From assembly GCA_032690845.1 (NCBI GenBank), contig CM064431.1:26728300-26792299 (forward strand): a stretch of 64,000 nt of DNA, given 5' to 3'. The DNA is from Eleusine coracana subsp. coracana (lineage: Eukaryota > Streptophyta > Magnoliopsida > Poales > Poaceae). The translations under genes were made by a program, and so were the position numbers. Each line of letters begins with the position of its first letter. The first letter of the stretch is position 1. Positions 33,453 to 44,889 of the stretch are shown piece by piece. The notes below the pieces were generated by a model. It was not told where the DNA came from. It ran no database searches and saw nothing but the letters and a program-made list of their open reading frames with translations.

Positions 33453-34703
33453 TCATGATGTACACTTCCTATTCACTTTGCAACCTACGAAGTCCGAGTC
33501 CGAATATCCAAGTAACTCAAAGCTTGTTCCTCTAGGATACCATAGTACCACAGTAGGTGTGTACTTGAGGTATCTAAGAATCCTCTTCACGGCCTTCAAG
33601 TGAGACTCCTTCGGATTTGCTTGATAGCGTGCACACAAGCACACACTAAACATGATGTCCGTTGTTAAGGCGATGTGATAGGCCAAGGACCCAATCATTG
33701 ATCTATAGAGCTTGGGTTTCACCGGTTTACCCTTTGCATCATCATCCAAGGGTTTTCTTGTTACCATAAGTGTATGCAAGGGCTTGCAATTTTCCATGTT
33801 GAATCTCTTGAGTAGGTCTTTGGTGTACTTTTCTTGGTAGATGAAGTTCCTTTCCTTCAATTGCTTCACTTGAAAACCAAGAAACACATGCAACTCTCCA
33901 ATCATTGACATTTGAAATTCCCTTACCCTCATCTCTCGGAACTCCTCATTGAACTTCTCATTGGTTGACCCATAGATGATATCATCCACATAGATTTGGC
34001 ACACAAAGAGATCCTTCCCGACATGTCTTGTGAACAAGGTGCTATCAATACTTCCAATATTGAAGCCATTCTTGAGAAGGAAGTTTCTCAAATGTTCATA
34101 CCATGTCCTTGGTTCTTGCTTGAGGTCATAGAGAGCTTTCTTCAGTTTGTACACATGCCGTGAATGTTTAGGGTCCTTAAACCCCGGAGGTTGTTCCACA
34201 TAGACTTTCTCATTGATCTCTCCATTCAAGAAGGCACTTTTGACATCCATTTGAAATATCTTGAAGTTATTATGTGATGCATAAGTAAGTAAGGTCTGAA
34301 TTGCTTCAAGACGGACCATGGGAGCAAAGGTGTCTTCAAAGTCAATACCTGCCACTTAAGAATAGCCCTTGGCCACTAGACGAGCCTTGTTCTTGACAAT
34401 TGCTCCTTTCTCATCTTGCTTGTTCTTGAAGACCCACTTGGTGCCAACCACATTATGATTCTTGGGTCTCTCAACCAATTTCCGTATTTTGCATCTCTTG
34501 AATTTGTTCAATTCTTCTTGCATAGCAATAACCCATTTGTGATCATCCATAGCTTCATCAATTATTGTAGGCTCAATCATAGAGATGAAAGAGAAGTTCT
34601 CAATTGCAATATTTGCCTCCTCATCATTTTCTTCACTCACATAGTTGGGCTTGTATTGATTTCTCCTTGTGCTAACTCCTTGAGATGGACTCCCGATGCT
34701 CAA
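33453..34703 (-). pseudogene. pol: Reverse transcriptase of the SIRE-like element
   Basis: The domain begins near 34560 (DHKWVIAMQEELNKFKRCKI, KWVFKNKQDEKG, ARLVAKGYS) and continues after a TAA at about 34356 with FEDTFAPMVRLEAIQTLL, MDVKSAFLNGEINEKVYVEQ, PPGFKDP, the catalytic QIYVDDIIYGST and the thumb region (MIGSLAYHIALTTDI, AVKRILRYLKYT). The YVDD pair is intact. QIYVDDIIYGST is typical of the SIRE/Maximus lineage. Apart from the stop at 34356 the frame is open for 300 codons, so decay is moderate. Confidence 0.92.
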
Positions 34704-34784
34704 GTCACGTGAGTGATCCTTGTTGATGGCCTTGGGTCTAGGATGATGTTCTTATTGAGTGGGAGGAGCTCTAGGTGAAGTATC

Positions 34785-35177
34785 TTATGCATTATGGATT
34801 GCTCGCTCTCTTGAGATATGAGTGTCTTGGATTCTTAGTGAGGTGGAAGAATTACTCATATGCTTTGTTTGGGAGTTAGATCTTGGTGAGGATGTGGGGC
34901 TATTGTGTGAAGAGCTTGGAGAAGTGGCTCGATGTGAGGTATGTGCGGAGGCTTGGGGCTCACTTATCTCTTGGGTTCCCTCATGGGTAGGTGTATGCAC
35001 TCTTAATGAATTTTGAGAGGAGCTAGTGGGAGAGGCAATGGCATCTTGGTTTGGTTCTTGCACCTCGTAGGAAGAGGTTGGTTGAGGTGGTGGAGTTGAG
35101 GGCGCATCAATATTACCATCATTGGCTTCGTGGGGTAAAACCTCGCCCACAGGCATGTTTCTCAAGGCTTCCCTCAT
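34785..35177 (-). pseudogene. Linker between integrase and reverse transcriptase, SIRE-like element
   Basis: A Ser/Pro/Thr-rich segment (STPPPQPTSSYEVQEP, SPSSSHNSPTSSPRSNS), the usual low-complexity hinge between the copia integrase and reverse transcriptase. It carries no catalytic residues. It is joined to the integrase frame by a stop at about 35180. Confidence 0.75.
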
Positions 35178-35180
35178 AGG

Positions 35181-36145
35181 CTAATCTCCAATGTTCACTT
35201 CATGAAACTCATCTCCTTTCTGAGAACCATTTGACTCATCAAATTGCACATCATAAGATTCTTCCACACATCCTGTGGCTGAGTTGTAGACCTGATAAGC
35301 TTTAGAAGTCCCTGAATACCCAACAATAATGCCTTCATCAGTTCTGCTCTCATATTTCCCGGGCTTCCTCCTCTTCTTGAGAATGTAACAAGTGCAGTCA
35401 AAGACCCAAAAATAGAAAACATTTGGTTTCCATCCAACCAATAGCTCATATGGTGTCTTCTTCAACAACCGGTGAAGATAGACACGGTTTGGGGTGTAGC
35501 AAGCTGTTTTGATTGCTTCAGCCCAAAACCTCTCATGAGTTCCATACTCATCCAACATGGCACGAGCAAGGGTGATTAGTGTCTTGTTCTTCCTCTCCAC
35601 TACTCCATTTTTGCTTGGGAGTATATGTAGCGGAGAATTCATGCTTGATCCCTTTCTTGTCATAGTATTTCTCCACTGTTGTGTTCTTGAACTCAGTCCC
35701 ATTGTCACTCCTTATCTTTACAATGCTCACCTTGAATTCATTCTTCGCTCTCCTTGCAAACTTTCTAAAGATGTCACTTCCTTAAGACTTGTCCGCAAGA
35801 AAGAAAGTCAAAGTGTATCTCGTGAAGTCATCCACAATTACCAAGCAATATAGATTCCCTCCCAGACTCTCGTAATGTGTTGGCCCAAACAAGTCCATGT
35901 GCAAGAGCTCTAGAGGATGAGATGTAGACATGAATGACTTGGTGGGATGAGATGACGCAACTTATTTCCTAGCCCGACAAGCACTACACAATCTGTCCTT
36001 CTCAAAGGTGACATCCTTGATTCATTCAACTAGATTCCTCTTGACCACTTTTGAGTTGATTCATTCCAACATGTGCTAGTCTTCTATGCCACAACCTTCC
36101 TTTAGTTGCCTTGGTGAATAGGCAAGTACTTGGTGGCATGTTGCT
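35181..36145 (-). pseudogene. pol: Integrase core of the SIRE-like element, frameshifted
   Basis: Integrase inserts the DNA copy into the chromosome. Left to right in the protein: a damaged HHCC region (36110-35960), a core with several stops, then VKIRSDNGTEFKN (second catalytic Asp, about 35720), GVVERKNKTL (catalytic Glu, about 35600, reached through a frame change at about 35610), and the GKY-type C-terminal part FWAEAIKTACYTPNRVYL, KKTPYELLVGWKPN and DEGIIVGYSGTSKAYQVYN. The first third is heavily mutated, the last third nearly open. Confidence 0.85.
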
Positions 36146-36446
36146 TTACTTGAAGTCAGTGACATACAAGTTCCCATGCCTCACTCCATGAAATACTAGT
36201 CCCTTCTTTGCATTTTTAATCATTGCACCATCCTCATCAAATGTGCACTTGAAACCCATGTCACAAAGTTGACCGATAGACAGGAGGTTGAAGTTGCGGG
36301 TTTCCACAAGAAAGACCTTGGAGAGATGGAGGTCCTTAGTAATGGTCACCTTGCTTGATCCCCTGACTCTCCCTTTTGAGTTATCCCCAAAAGTCATCTT
36401 CTCACTGTCTTCATCTTCATCAATGGTGGTGAACATGGTTGGCTTC
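36146..36446 (-). pseudogene. pol: Gag-pre-integrase segment of the SIRE-like element
   Basis: The frame carries MTFGDNSKGRVRGSSKVTI, LHLSKVFLVETRNFNLLSIG and FDEDGAMIKNAKKGLVFHG, the region between copia protease and integrase. Its upstream partner, the protease core, lies 8.4 kb to the right at 44890 onward. The break is the CCGGT target site of the inserted Athila element. Confidence 0.88.
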
Positions 36447-36451
36447 CCGGT
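36447..36451. repeat. Target-site duplication CCGGT, left
   Basis: CCGGT precedes the TGTTGACGG start of the inner LTR and is repeated exactly at 44890-44894 after the closing AGTCAACA. It marks the insertion point in the SIRE protease frame. Confidence 0.93.
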
Positions 36452-37651
36452 TGTTGACGGTCCTTAAGTGCTAAATATGACCGTCATTTGCTTGCATAAA
36501 AACTACAAAATAAATAACCAACTAGTGGTAGAAGTTTATAACTAATAAATTCCACAAGTTTTGGTGATTATGTGTATGCAGGTGATTTACCACGGAGTAT
36601 TAATAAAACACAAGTAATTAAGGAAGAAAACACACCTTCAGCCAATCAGGAGAGAGCACATGGATTGAAGGGCCCATTTTCAGTACTACACCGAAGAAAC
36701 ACACAAAACGACCCCGACAACTGGGATAAGGACCCACCTGGCAGCCATCCTGAGGAAGCACAAGCTAGGAGGGCCCAGCCACAGGTCGGCCGACCCCCCT
36801 AGGTCGGCCGACCCAGGCCTGCGTCCTTTTCTCTTGGGCTTGCACGTGGAGGCTCCTGGTTGATCCCTGAAGGCGGTGGGAAGGGTCTTTCTTGGCGGTT
36901 ACTCCCCTTTGCCGACTTATAGAGGTTATAAATAGGAGGGTGTGGCTTCACACTCACACACACAAGAAGAGAAACACTTGAGCTCCACTCAAAAAGGCGA
37001 AGCACTACCTCCTTAGTGCTTAGAGAATAGGGAGAGAGTGAGGGGTAGTTCGGGGAAGTGTCGGCCTATCGGCACTCTTCCCTAATCTTGTACCTCGATG
37101 GAGTCTTGCCATTTCAAGTAAGTCTTTAGGATTCTTCTATGGTATTGTTCCTTTGATTCAATAAGATCTTCTCTTTACATGCTTACGGGTTCATCGTTCG
37201 TAATTGAATGCTTTAGTCTTTGATCAAGATTAGAGTAGTAATTCATAGCATAGGCGTGGTGTCTAGGCTATATATTACCTTTGATTGCCGCGTGCTCCAC
37301 GAATTGAAGAGGTAGATGGCTGGTAGTGACAGCCTTGTCCGTCCTTAGTAACCCTCCATGTTTGGGTACATTGTAGAGCTGTAGGCCGGAACGTCCTGGC
37401 AGACCAGGGGGAAGTCGGCGCCCGAAGTAAGCATTAGAGTTCGATCTTACCTTGTCCTTGGTCCAATCCATCCTAGAATCCTCTCTACCCTTGCCTACCA
37501 TATTCTTGTTGTCCCTAGACGAACCCGATTCTTTGATAGTCCACACACGTTCCCCGTGGATTTCGATACCCTTGGAATACTCCTGGGTGAAAGCTACTTC
37601 GACAGCCGTACGGTTGCGTTTTATTACCATGAGTGACCGCTGGAGTCAACA
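36452..37651 (+). repeat. 5' LTR of the inner Athila-lineage element (1200 bp)
   Basis: It begins TGTTGACGGTCCTTAAG and ends GGAGTCAACA. TATAAATA lies at 36927-36934. A pair of GGTCGGCCGACC palindromes is at 36784-36795 and 36802-36813, about 115 bp upstream of the TATA box. Confidence 0.95.
36784..36813. promoter_or_regulatory. Paired GGTCGGCCGACC palindromes upstream of the TATA box, 5' LTR
   Basis: Two perfect 12-bp palindromes start 18 bp apart, separated by CCCCTA. The 3' LTR keeps the same pair at 44022-44033 and 44040-44051, with no change inside either palindrome despite about 5 percent LTR divergence. A related, less perfect pair (AGTCGACCGACC, GGTCGGGCGACC) lies at 42451 and 42467 in the 3' non-coding region. 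Confidence 0.65.
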
Positions 37652-37658
37652 AGCTTTC

Positions 37659-37676
37659 TGGCACCGTTGCCGGGGA
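37659..37676 (+). other. Primer-binding site (tRNA-Asp)
   Basis: TGGCACCGTTGCCGGGGA, seven bases after the LTR, is complementary to the 3' end of plant tRNA-Asp (one G:U pair). Confidence 0.85.
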
Positions 37677-37699
37677 ACGGTTGCTGAATTATCTTTGAA

Positions 37700-38675
37700 C
37701 CTAGTTCATCCTTGTATATATTTTTTATTTTATTTTATTTCGTTCATATTTCCAACTTCTACGAAGGAGACACAACCTTTATACCAATTATTTGCTCCAA
37801 AGGGCGAGTTTTATGAGCAACCTCCCTCTGCGAACCCAATTCATGCATCTGGCTATGAACTCTGCCCTGGCTTTATAGCCATGGTTCGGGAGCAATCCTT
37901 CTCCGGGCTTGACCATGAAAACCGATGCCACCATCTGCGGGAGTTTGAGCAATTGAGCTCGTGTCTGATGATTTCGAGCATGACACAAGAAACCTTAAAG
38001 TGGAAATTGTTTCCTTTTTCTCTTATAGAGAAAGCAAAACAATGGTACACTCATACGGTAGGAAGTGTGAACGGTGATTGGATAGAACTAAGAGACAAAT
38101 TTTGTCTTGCTTTCTTTCCATTATCCCGTATCACGTCTCTATGAAGGGAAATCCTCTACTTTCAGCAGCATGAGAAGGAATCTATAGGTGCAGCCTAGGC
38201 CCGATTTTCGATCTTAATTCAGTTCGGCCCAGAATGGTCTATACCCGACCATGTATTTTTACAACACTTTTGTCTGGGTCTTAACAAGGAGTCTGCCCTA
38301 TATCTTGATATCTCCGCTGGAGGTTCGTTTGCACACAAGACCACGATAGAATGTAAGGACCTTGTAGATCGTATTCTAGAAAATACTTCCTTCATCGAGG
38401 ACCTTCCTGAACCACCAAAGGATGACATCAAGACTAGCTGTGAGGAAACCTCTTTAGCCAAACCCAAGCCTTCACCTTGTTTATCCCAAGCTTCAGCTAT
38501 TGAGCCCTTGCCCGAACCACGAATACCAAGGGAGGAAGAAATTCTGCCTTTGGAGCTCACTTTTGAATTCGAGGATAATCTATTTGATGACTATGGGAAT
38601 ACCTCGAATTACTGCTGTGAGAAGAAGCCTTCGGTACCTTCTTCCCTCCCGATCCCCTCGAAGAACACTTCCTAA
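37700..38675 (+). pseudogene. gag: gag of the inner Athila-lineage element
   Basis: The frame enters after the primer-binding site and shows the plant gag domain: SFSGLDHENRCHHLREFEQL, TLKWKLFPFSLIEKAKQWYT, VNGDWIELRDKFCLAFFPLS. An in-frame TGA at 38142-38144 and a TAG soon after interrupt it, but the protein remains readable (EWSIPDHVFLQHFCLGLNKE, LYLDISAGGSFAHKT, LVDRILENTSFIEDLPEPP) up to a TAA at 38673-38675. A frame change at about 38640 separates it from the protease-pol frame. Gag would form the particle that packages the RNA. No zinc knuckle is seen. The real start Met is uncertain. Confidence 0.85.
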
Positions 38676-38683
38676 AGGAGAGC

Positions 38684-39130
38684 GTGAAGGAGTTAACCTC
38701 CATTCTAAGTGATGAATGGTTGAGGGAAGTTGAGAATTCTCCTAATATCCTTTGGATTAGTTCACCCCCTTCAACTATTCGTCTTCAAATAAGGAGGACC
38801 GATGTACATTCTCTTTATAATCCCACAATCGGAGCAAACACAATGTCTGATTCCCTTGCTTTCGCCCTGCTAGGCAATGAGCCTTTAGCCCCAACCAATA
38901 AATACTTCAAGAGCCAGTCTGGTGCTATCCTAGAAGGATATGGGATTATACGAAACATGACCGTTAGGCACGGAGATGTCGAGGCCATCTTAGATTTCCA
39001 TGTTTACGAAGTCTATGACTTTGATCTTTTGATTAGACATCCTTTAGAGAAATTTCTCTTAGATGTTCCTCCACTAGGAAACCTCGACATAAAACTCGGG
39101 AGAGACACCCTTTCAGTTCCATTTTTTTGA
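38684..39130 (+). pseudogene. pol: Protease-like domain of the inner Athila-lineage element
   Basis: In the pol frame but closed by a TGA at 39128-39130. It has the overall retropepsin layout: an active-site-like loop SLYNPTIGANTMSDSLAFAL, then the flap region (YFKSQSGAILEGYGI) and the C-terminal VYDFDLLIRHPLEKFLLDVP. The catalytic Asp-Ser/Thr-Gly motif is replaced by Pro-Thr-Ile-Gly, so as read it has no active-site aspartate. Whether that is decay or a property of the lineage cannot be told from one copy. Copy C of the other Athila family has CDLGASISVMP at the same place, with the aspartate. Confidence 0.75.
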
Positions 39131-39181
39131 GCAAAAAATTCTTTAGCGGAACCTCATCCTGAGTGTGAGCCAGTTGAAGAA

Positions 39182-40432
39182 GTGATGGCCATTCTCCCCT
39201 TTGACTCTCCTGATTCTATCCTTGAGCAAGGCGCGGAGAATTTTGTAGAGGAGGAGGATGAAATGCCAGAAATCTTTGCACTCCCTAAAGAAATCTTACC
39301 ATCACGGCCTGCAATTGAGCTTAAACCTTTGCCCCCAGGCCTACGCTACGCTTTCCTAAATGACGACATAGAGGCCCCTGTCATCATAAGTGACAAACTG
39401 TCTAATGAAGAAACCAATAGACTCATAGTCATCTTAGAAAAGCATCAGTCTATCCTTGGCTACTCACTCCGAGACCTTAAAGGGATTAGCCCCGCTCTTT
39501 GCACCCATCGCATTCCCCTTGACCCTGAATGCTTGCCTTCTAGGGAGCCCCAAAGGAAGCTAAACAACGCAATGCGAGAGGTAGTAAAGAAGGAGGTCTT
39601 GAAACTCCTTCATGCCGGGATTATTTATCCTGTAAAATATAGTGAGTGGGTTAGCCCCGTTCAGGTAGTGCCTAACAAGGGAGGCATGACGGTAGTTAGG
39701 AACAACAAAAATGAGTTGATTCCACAACGAACCGTCACAGGATGGAGGATGTGCATTGATTATAGGAAACTCAACAAGCCAACAAAGAAGGATCATTTTC
39801 TGCTCCCCTTCATTAATGAAATGTTGGAGCAGCTTGCTAATCATTCCTTCTTTTGTTTCCTTGATGGGTATTCTGGCTACCATCAAATACCCATCCATCC
39901 TGATGATCAAAGTAAGACCACCTTTACGTGTCCTTATGGAACTTATGCATATCGGCGTATGTCTTTCGGGTTATGCAATGCACCCGCGTCATTCCAAAGG
40001 TGCATGATGTCCATTTTCTCTGACATGATCGAGGAAATTATGGAAGTTTTCATGGACGACTTTTCTGTCTATGGAAAAACTTTTGATCACTGTCTCGAGA
40101 ATTTGGACAAGGTCTTACAAAGGTGCCAAGAGAAGGACCTAGTGCTTAACTGGGAGAAGTGCCACTTCATGGTCCGAGAGGGCATTGTTCTAGGACACCT
40201 TGTGTCTGAGAGGGGGATAGAGGTGGATAAGGCAAAGATAGAAATTATAGAATAGTTGCCACCTCCAGCTAACGTTAAGGGGATCCGAAGCTTCCTGGGT
40301 CATGCAGGGTTCTATAGGCACTTTATATAAGATTTTTCTCAAATCTCTAGACCCCTCACGAGCTTATTAGCTAAGGATGTTCCCTTTGATTTTGATGATG
40401 AGTGCCTTAAAGCTTTTAATACCCTTAAGAAG
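39182..40432 (+). pseudogene. pol: Reverse transcriptase of the inner Athila-lineage element
   Basis: This is an almost complete RT: lead-in HQSILGYSLRDLKGISPALC, KKEVLKLLHAGIIYPV, SEWVSPVQVVPNKGG, WRMCIDYRKLNKPTKKDHF, FCFLDGYSGYHQIPIHPDDQ, FGLCNAPASFQRCMMSIFSD, the active site EVFMDDFSVYG (about 40045-40075), LNWEKCHFMVREGIVLGH and the thumb/tether. FMDD, with this surrounding, is characteristic of the Athila lineage. Two in-frame stops, TAG at 40253-40255 and TAA at 40328-40330, inactivate it; the frame otherwise runs straight on into RNase H. Confidence 0.93.
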
Positions 40433-40860
40433 GTGCTTATCTCAGCTCCAATCATCCAACCCCCCGATTGGACGCTGCCATTCAAAATCATGTGTGATGC
40501 TAGTAATTATGCCGTTAGGGCCGTCCTAGGCCAAACCAAGGACAAAAGGCATCACGCAATAGCCTATGCTAGCAAAACCTTGTCAGGAGCTCAACTTAAT
40601 TATGCAACAACTGAAAAAGAGCTCCTTGCTATTGTTTTTGCTATCGATAAGTTCAGATCTTATTTAGTTGGAGCAAAGGTTATTGTTTACTCTGACCATG
40701 CTGTATTAAAATACTTGCTCACTAAAAAAGATGTTAAACCAAGGCTAATTAGATGGATTCTTCTACTCCAAGAATTTGACCTTGAGATCAGAGATAAGAA
40801 AGGAGTAGAAAATTCTGTAGCAGATCATTTGTCTCGTATGCAAGTCACTGACATGCAAGA
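40433..40860 (+). pseudogene. pol: RNase H of the inner Athila-lineage element
   Basis: In the same frame as the [21 protein letters not shown] (first catalytic Asp; Arg stands where Gly is usual), [60 protein letters not shown], and the closing [20 protein letters not shown]. All the normal blocks are present and open. Confidence 0.92.
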
Positions 40861-42213
40861 GTTACCCATAAACGACTTCCTACGAGACGACATGCTGCTG
40901 AAAGTGACGGACTCCAACCCTTGGTATGCAAACATTGTGAACTTCATGGTTTCAGGGTATGTACCACCAGGGGAGAACAAGAAGAAGCTCATCTACGAGA
41001 GTAGATTGCATTTGTGGGATGATCCGTACCTCTACAGGGTCTGTGCAGACGGACTATTGAGAAGATGTGTGCCAACAACTAAAGCAACCAAGATCATCAA
41101 GAAGTGTCATGCAGCTCCATATGGCGGGCACTATGGTGCATTCCGTACACAGGCAAAAATCTGGCAGAGTGGGTTCTTTTGGCCAACCATGTATGAAGAC
41201 ATAAGAGAATTCATTCGAAGATGCTGGAGATGCCAGAAGCATGGAAGCATCATTACTCGAGATGCAATGCCACAGACATACAACCTTCAAGTGGAACTAT
41301 TTGATGTCTGGGGCATTGACTTCATGGGACCCTTCCTAAAGTCCTATGATAGTGAGTACATCTTAGTGGCTGTTGACTATGTGTCCAAATGGGTAGAAGC
41401 TATGCCTTGTCGAGCTGCCGATGCCAAGCACGCCCACAAGATGTTCCATGAGGTTATCTTCCCTCGTTTTGGAACACCTAGGATGGTGATAAGTGACGGA
41501 GGGTCTCATTTCATTGATAAGACCTTTTGAAGCTTTTTGAAGGAGCTTGGAGCCCAGCACAATATTGCAACACCATACATCCTCCGACAAGTGGCCAAGC
41601 AGAAACGTCCAACAAGCAAATCAAGAATATTCTACAGAAGACGGTCCAAGAGATAGGGAAAGGTTGGAAGTTGAAGTTACCTGACGCACTTTGGGCATAT
41701 AGGACTGCATATAAAACTCCAATTGGCATGTCACCTTATCAGCTTGTCTATGGGAAAACATGCCACTTGCCAGTTGAGTTGGAGCATCGAGCACACTGGG
41801 CCATCCAAAAGTGGAACAGTAACCGAGATGAAGCCGGAGGGCATAGAAAAAATGCAGAATCTGAGCTAGAAGAATGGAGAAGCAAAGCCTATCATAGTGC
41901 CAAGACATATAAAGAAAAGACTAAGAGATGGCACGATAAGAAGATCAAGATAAAAGAATTCAAGCAAGGTGATAAGGTGTTGCTCTTCAGTTCTAGAGTG
42001 AAGCTTTTCGGGCATGGGAAGCTTAGAAGTAAATGGGAAGGGCCTTTCACCGTCATTGACGCCACCTCACACAAAGCAGTCACAATCAAGAACGACGATG
42101 GCAACCACTTTAAGGTAAATAGTCAACGCCTAAAAGTTTTCTTAGAACCCGATAAAATTCTAGATGAAGACGTAGATGTTATTGAATTAATTGACTTCAA
42201 TGCATTACCATAA
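40861..42213 (+). pseudogene. pol: Integrase of the inner Athila-lineage element
   Basis: The N-terminal HHCC zinc domain is intact ([13 protein letters not shown] ... CWRCQKHG, about 41105-41240). The core has the first Asp in [20 protein letters not shown] and the second in [19 protein letters not shown] at 41528-41530 stops the frame just there and a one-base loss at about 41575 changes it; the third residue (Glu) lies in [16 protein letters not shown] in the frame 41527-42213. The C-terminal part includes [40 protein letters not shown] and [10 protein letters not shown]. No chromodomain follows, as expected for Athila. The natural stop is at 42211-42213. Confidence 0.93.
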
Positions 42214-43689
42214 CTCTACTTGCTTCATCTTTGAACTTCCTTAGATATGTGACTCTCCGGTAGTCATACCGGTAGAGTTTTTGCTTCCACTTGTTTGTCT
42301 ATTTTGAATAAAGATCCAGGTCAAGGAACAAGTGTGGGGGAGGCTTTCGGGAACATCGATGCACAAACAGAGAAAAGCACCTCAACAACATGCAACAAGA
42401 CGCAACAAAGACCGAGACGTCAAAGAGCGAGGCCATTTGGCCCAGAAGCAAGTCGACCGACCCTATGGTCGGGCGACCCAATCCTGGCACCTCTCGACCT
42501 CCCCTTTCTTTAGAGCGCTGGTTTGCACATCCTATCCCTCATCCTCCCTGATTTTTGAGTTGAATTTACGTTAGCATAATTATTAAAATCAACTCAAAAT
42601 AAAAAAATGAATCTTGTGTATCTCCATGATCATGCTTCAATTTGGTTGACTTGCATGCTCCTTATTCCTAATTCATATACCTGTTGTTCATGAAAAATAT
42701 ATAGGAAAGCATGTCACCTAGGTTGTTGACTTATGAGATATAGTTTGATAAATGAAATCTTGCTCTTATGCTTATGTACTTGTGAATTTTGTAAAAAGAT
42801 GCCTACTCCTTAATGACGTAATTTTCCTACCAAAGCCATATGATGATTTTCTTGAGAAACCTTATACATATGTTGCTTGTAGTTTCATTGAACTTTGTCA
42901 AATTGTTGTGACCCCAGTATGAAACTAGTTATGGTTTATAGATTAAGATCATGTGCACACCCACAATAGGAGATAGCACTACCATCTTCCACAATAGGAG
43001 ATAGCACTATCATCTTCCACTGCCATTTCATAAACCACTCTATTTTTTTTCATGATCTCTCTAAATATTTATGCAAAAGAGACATGGCCTAAAGAAAAGG
43101 GAAAGAAGAAAGAAAGAGAAAAAAGAGATAGTCATGTTCTCTATAGTGAATCAACCAAAAGAGAGAGAGGTCATTTCAAATAGGAGTATCCATTATCCAT
43201 CATCCATTCCATCCATAGGTGTGTGCACATGTTTGGTCATAATTCATAACTTGATTTCTCTGTGGATTCGGTCTTTGAGTTAGTAATATATGAGACTCTA
43301 GTATGCCTTCTTTTATCCCTTACCCTGAGCTCCACATAAGCCAAAATAAATTAGAGGTAGGATGAAAAAGGCAAAGTCAAGTGCCTTGGTTAGGAAAATA
43401 CACATTGAGTGCCTTGAGAGAATCATTTGAGGAGTATGGCTATGCTTTCTTTGAAAAAAAAATCTTTTCGAAAACCCAAGTTACATAGCAGAAGGAGGCA
43501 AGTAATCTGAAGTCAAGATTGTTCCATTCGTCAACCCGCCAAGGTAACATGATAGACACCTACATATTCATGGATACAGGTATAATATGGAATAATTTGC
43601 ATGCTAGTATTGTACCATGGGAAGTTATGATTATACTTAGTCTTTTGTTCTTTACTCGAGGACGAGCAAAGGCTAAGTGTGGGGGAGCT
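42214..43689 (+). other. 3' non-coding region and polypurine tract of the inner element
   Basis: There is no env-like ORF in the 1.48 kb between the pol stop and the 3' LTR. It holds a short hairpin at 42253-42277 (CTCTCCGGTA / TACCGGTAGAG), a degenerate palindrome pair at 42451-42478, a duplicated phrase CACAATAGGAGATAGCACTA at 42963 and 42994, and a terminal tract GGCTAAGTGTGGGGGAGCT that abuts the LTR. Confidence 0.75.
42451..42478. promoter_or_regulatory. Degenerate palindrome pair in the 3' internal region
   Basis: AGTCGACCGACC (42451-42462) and GGTCGGGCGACC (42467-42478) resemble the LTR palindrome GGTCGGCCGACC and are also paired, 16 bp apart. The internal copy shows that the paired motif is not restricted to the LTR, as in the other Athila family here. 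Confidence 0.5.
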
Positions 43690-44889
43690 TGTTGACGGTC
43701 CTTAAGTGCTAAATATGACCGTCATTTGCTTGCATAAAAACTACAAAATAAATAACCAACTAGTGGTAGAAGTTTATTACTAACAAATTCCACAAGTTTT
43801 GGTGATTATGTGGATGCAGGTGATTTACCACGGAGTATTAATAAAACACAAGTAATTAAGGGAGAAAACACACCTTCAGCCAATCAGGAGAGAGCACATG
43901 GATTAAAGGGCCCATTTTTAGTACTACACCGAAGAAACACACAAAACGACCACGACATCTTGGATGAGGACCCACCTGGCAGCCACCCTGAGGAAGCACA
44001 AGCCAGGAGGCCCCAGCCACAGGTCGGCCGACCCCCCTAGGTCGGCCGACCATGGCCTGCGCCCTTTTCTCCTGGGCTTGCACGTGGAGGCTCCTGGTTG
44101 ATTCCTAAAGGCGGTGGGCAGGGTCTTTCTTGGCGGTTACTCCCCTTTGCCGACTTATAGAGGTTATAAATAGGAGGGTGTGGCTTCACACTCACACACA
44201 CAAGAAGAGAAACACTTGAGCTCCACTCAAAAAGGCGAAGCACTACCTCCTTAGTGCTTAGAGAATAGGGAGAGAGTGAGGGGTAGTTCAGGGAAGTGCC
44301 AGCCTGTCGGCACTCTTCCCTAATCTTGTACCTTGACAGAGTCTTGCCATTTCAAGTAAGTCTTTAGGATTCTTCTATGGTATTGTTCCTTTGATTCAAT
44401 AAGATCTGCTCTTTACATGCTTACGGGTTCATCATTCGTAATTGAATGCTTTAGTATTTGATCAAGATTAGAGTAGTAATTCATAGCATAGGCGTGGTGT
44501 CTAGGCTATATATTACCTTTGATTGTCGCGTGCTCCACAGATTGAAGAGGTAAACGGCAGGTGGTGACAGTCCTGTCTGTCCTTAGTAACCCTCCACGTT
44601 CGGGTACGTCGTAGAGCTGTAGGCCGGAACGTCCTGGCAGACCAGGGGGAAGCCGGCGCCCGAAGTAAGCATTAGAGTTTGACTTTACCTTGTCCTAGGT
44701 CCAATCCATCCTAGAATCCTCTCTACCCTCGCCTACCATATTCTTGTTGTCCCTGGACGAGCCCGGTTCTTTGATAGTCCACACACGTTCCCCATGGATT
44801 TCGATACCCTTGGAATAGTTCTAGGTGAAAGCTACTTCGACAGCCGTGCGCTTGCGGTTTATTACCATGAGAGACTGCTGGAGTCAACA
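43690..44889 (+). repeat. 3' LTR of the inner Athila-lineage element (1200 bp)
   Basis: TGTTGACGG...AGTCAACA, the same length as the 5' LTR. TATAAATA is at 44165-44172 and the palindrome pair at 44022-44051. Followed directly by the CCGGT duplication. Confidence 0.95.

Larger units (their letters stand above)
36452..44889 (+). mobile_element. Athila-lineage Ty3-gypsy element, full length, inactivated (8438 bp)
   Basis: Two 1200-bp LTRs, a tRNA-Asp primer-binding site, gag, protease-like domain, reverse transcriptase, RNase H, integrase, a 1.5-kb non-coding 3' region, polypurine tract and perfect CCGGT target duplication. A hand comparison of the LTRs gives about 60 substitutions in 1200 bp (about 5 percent) and no net length change, so the insertion is not recent. 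It sits in the opposite orientation within the SIRE-like element. Confidence 0.95.
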
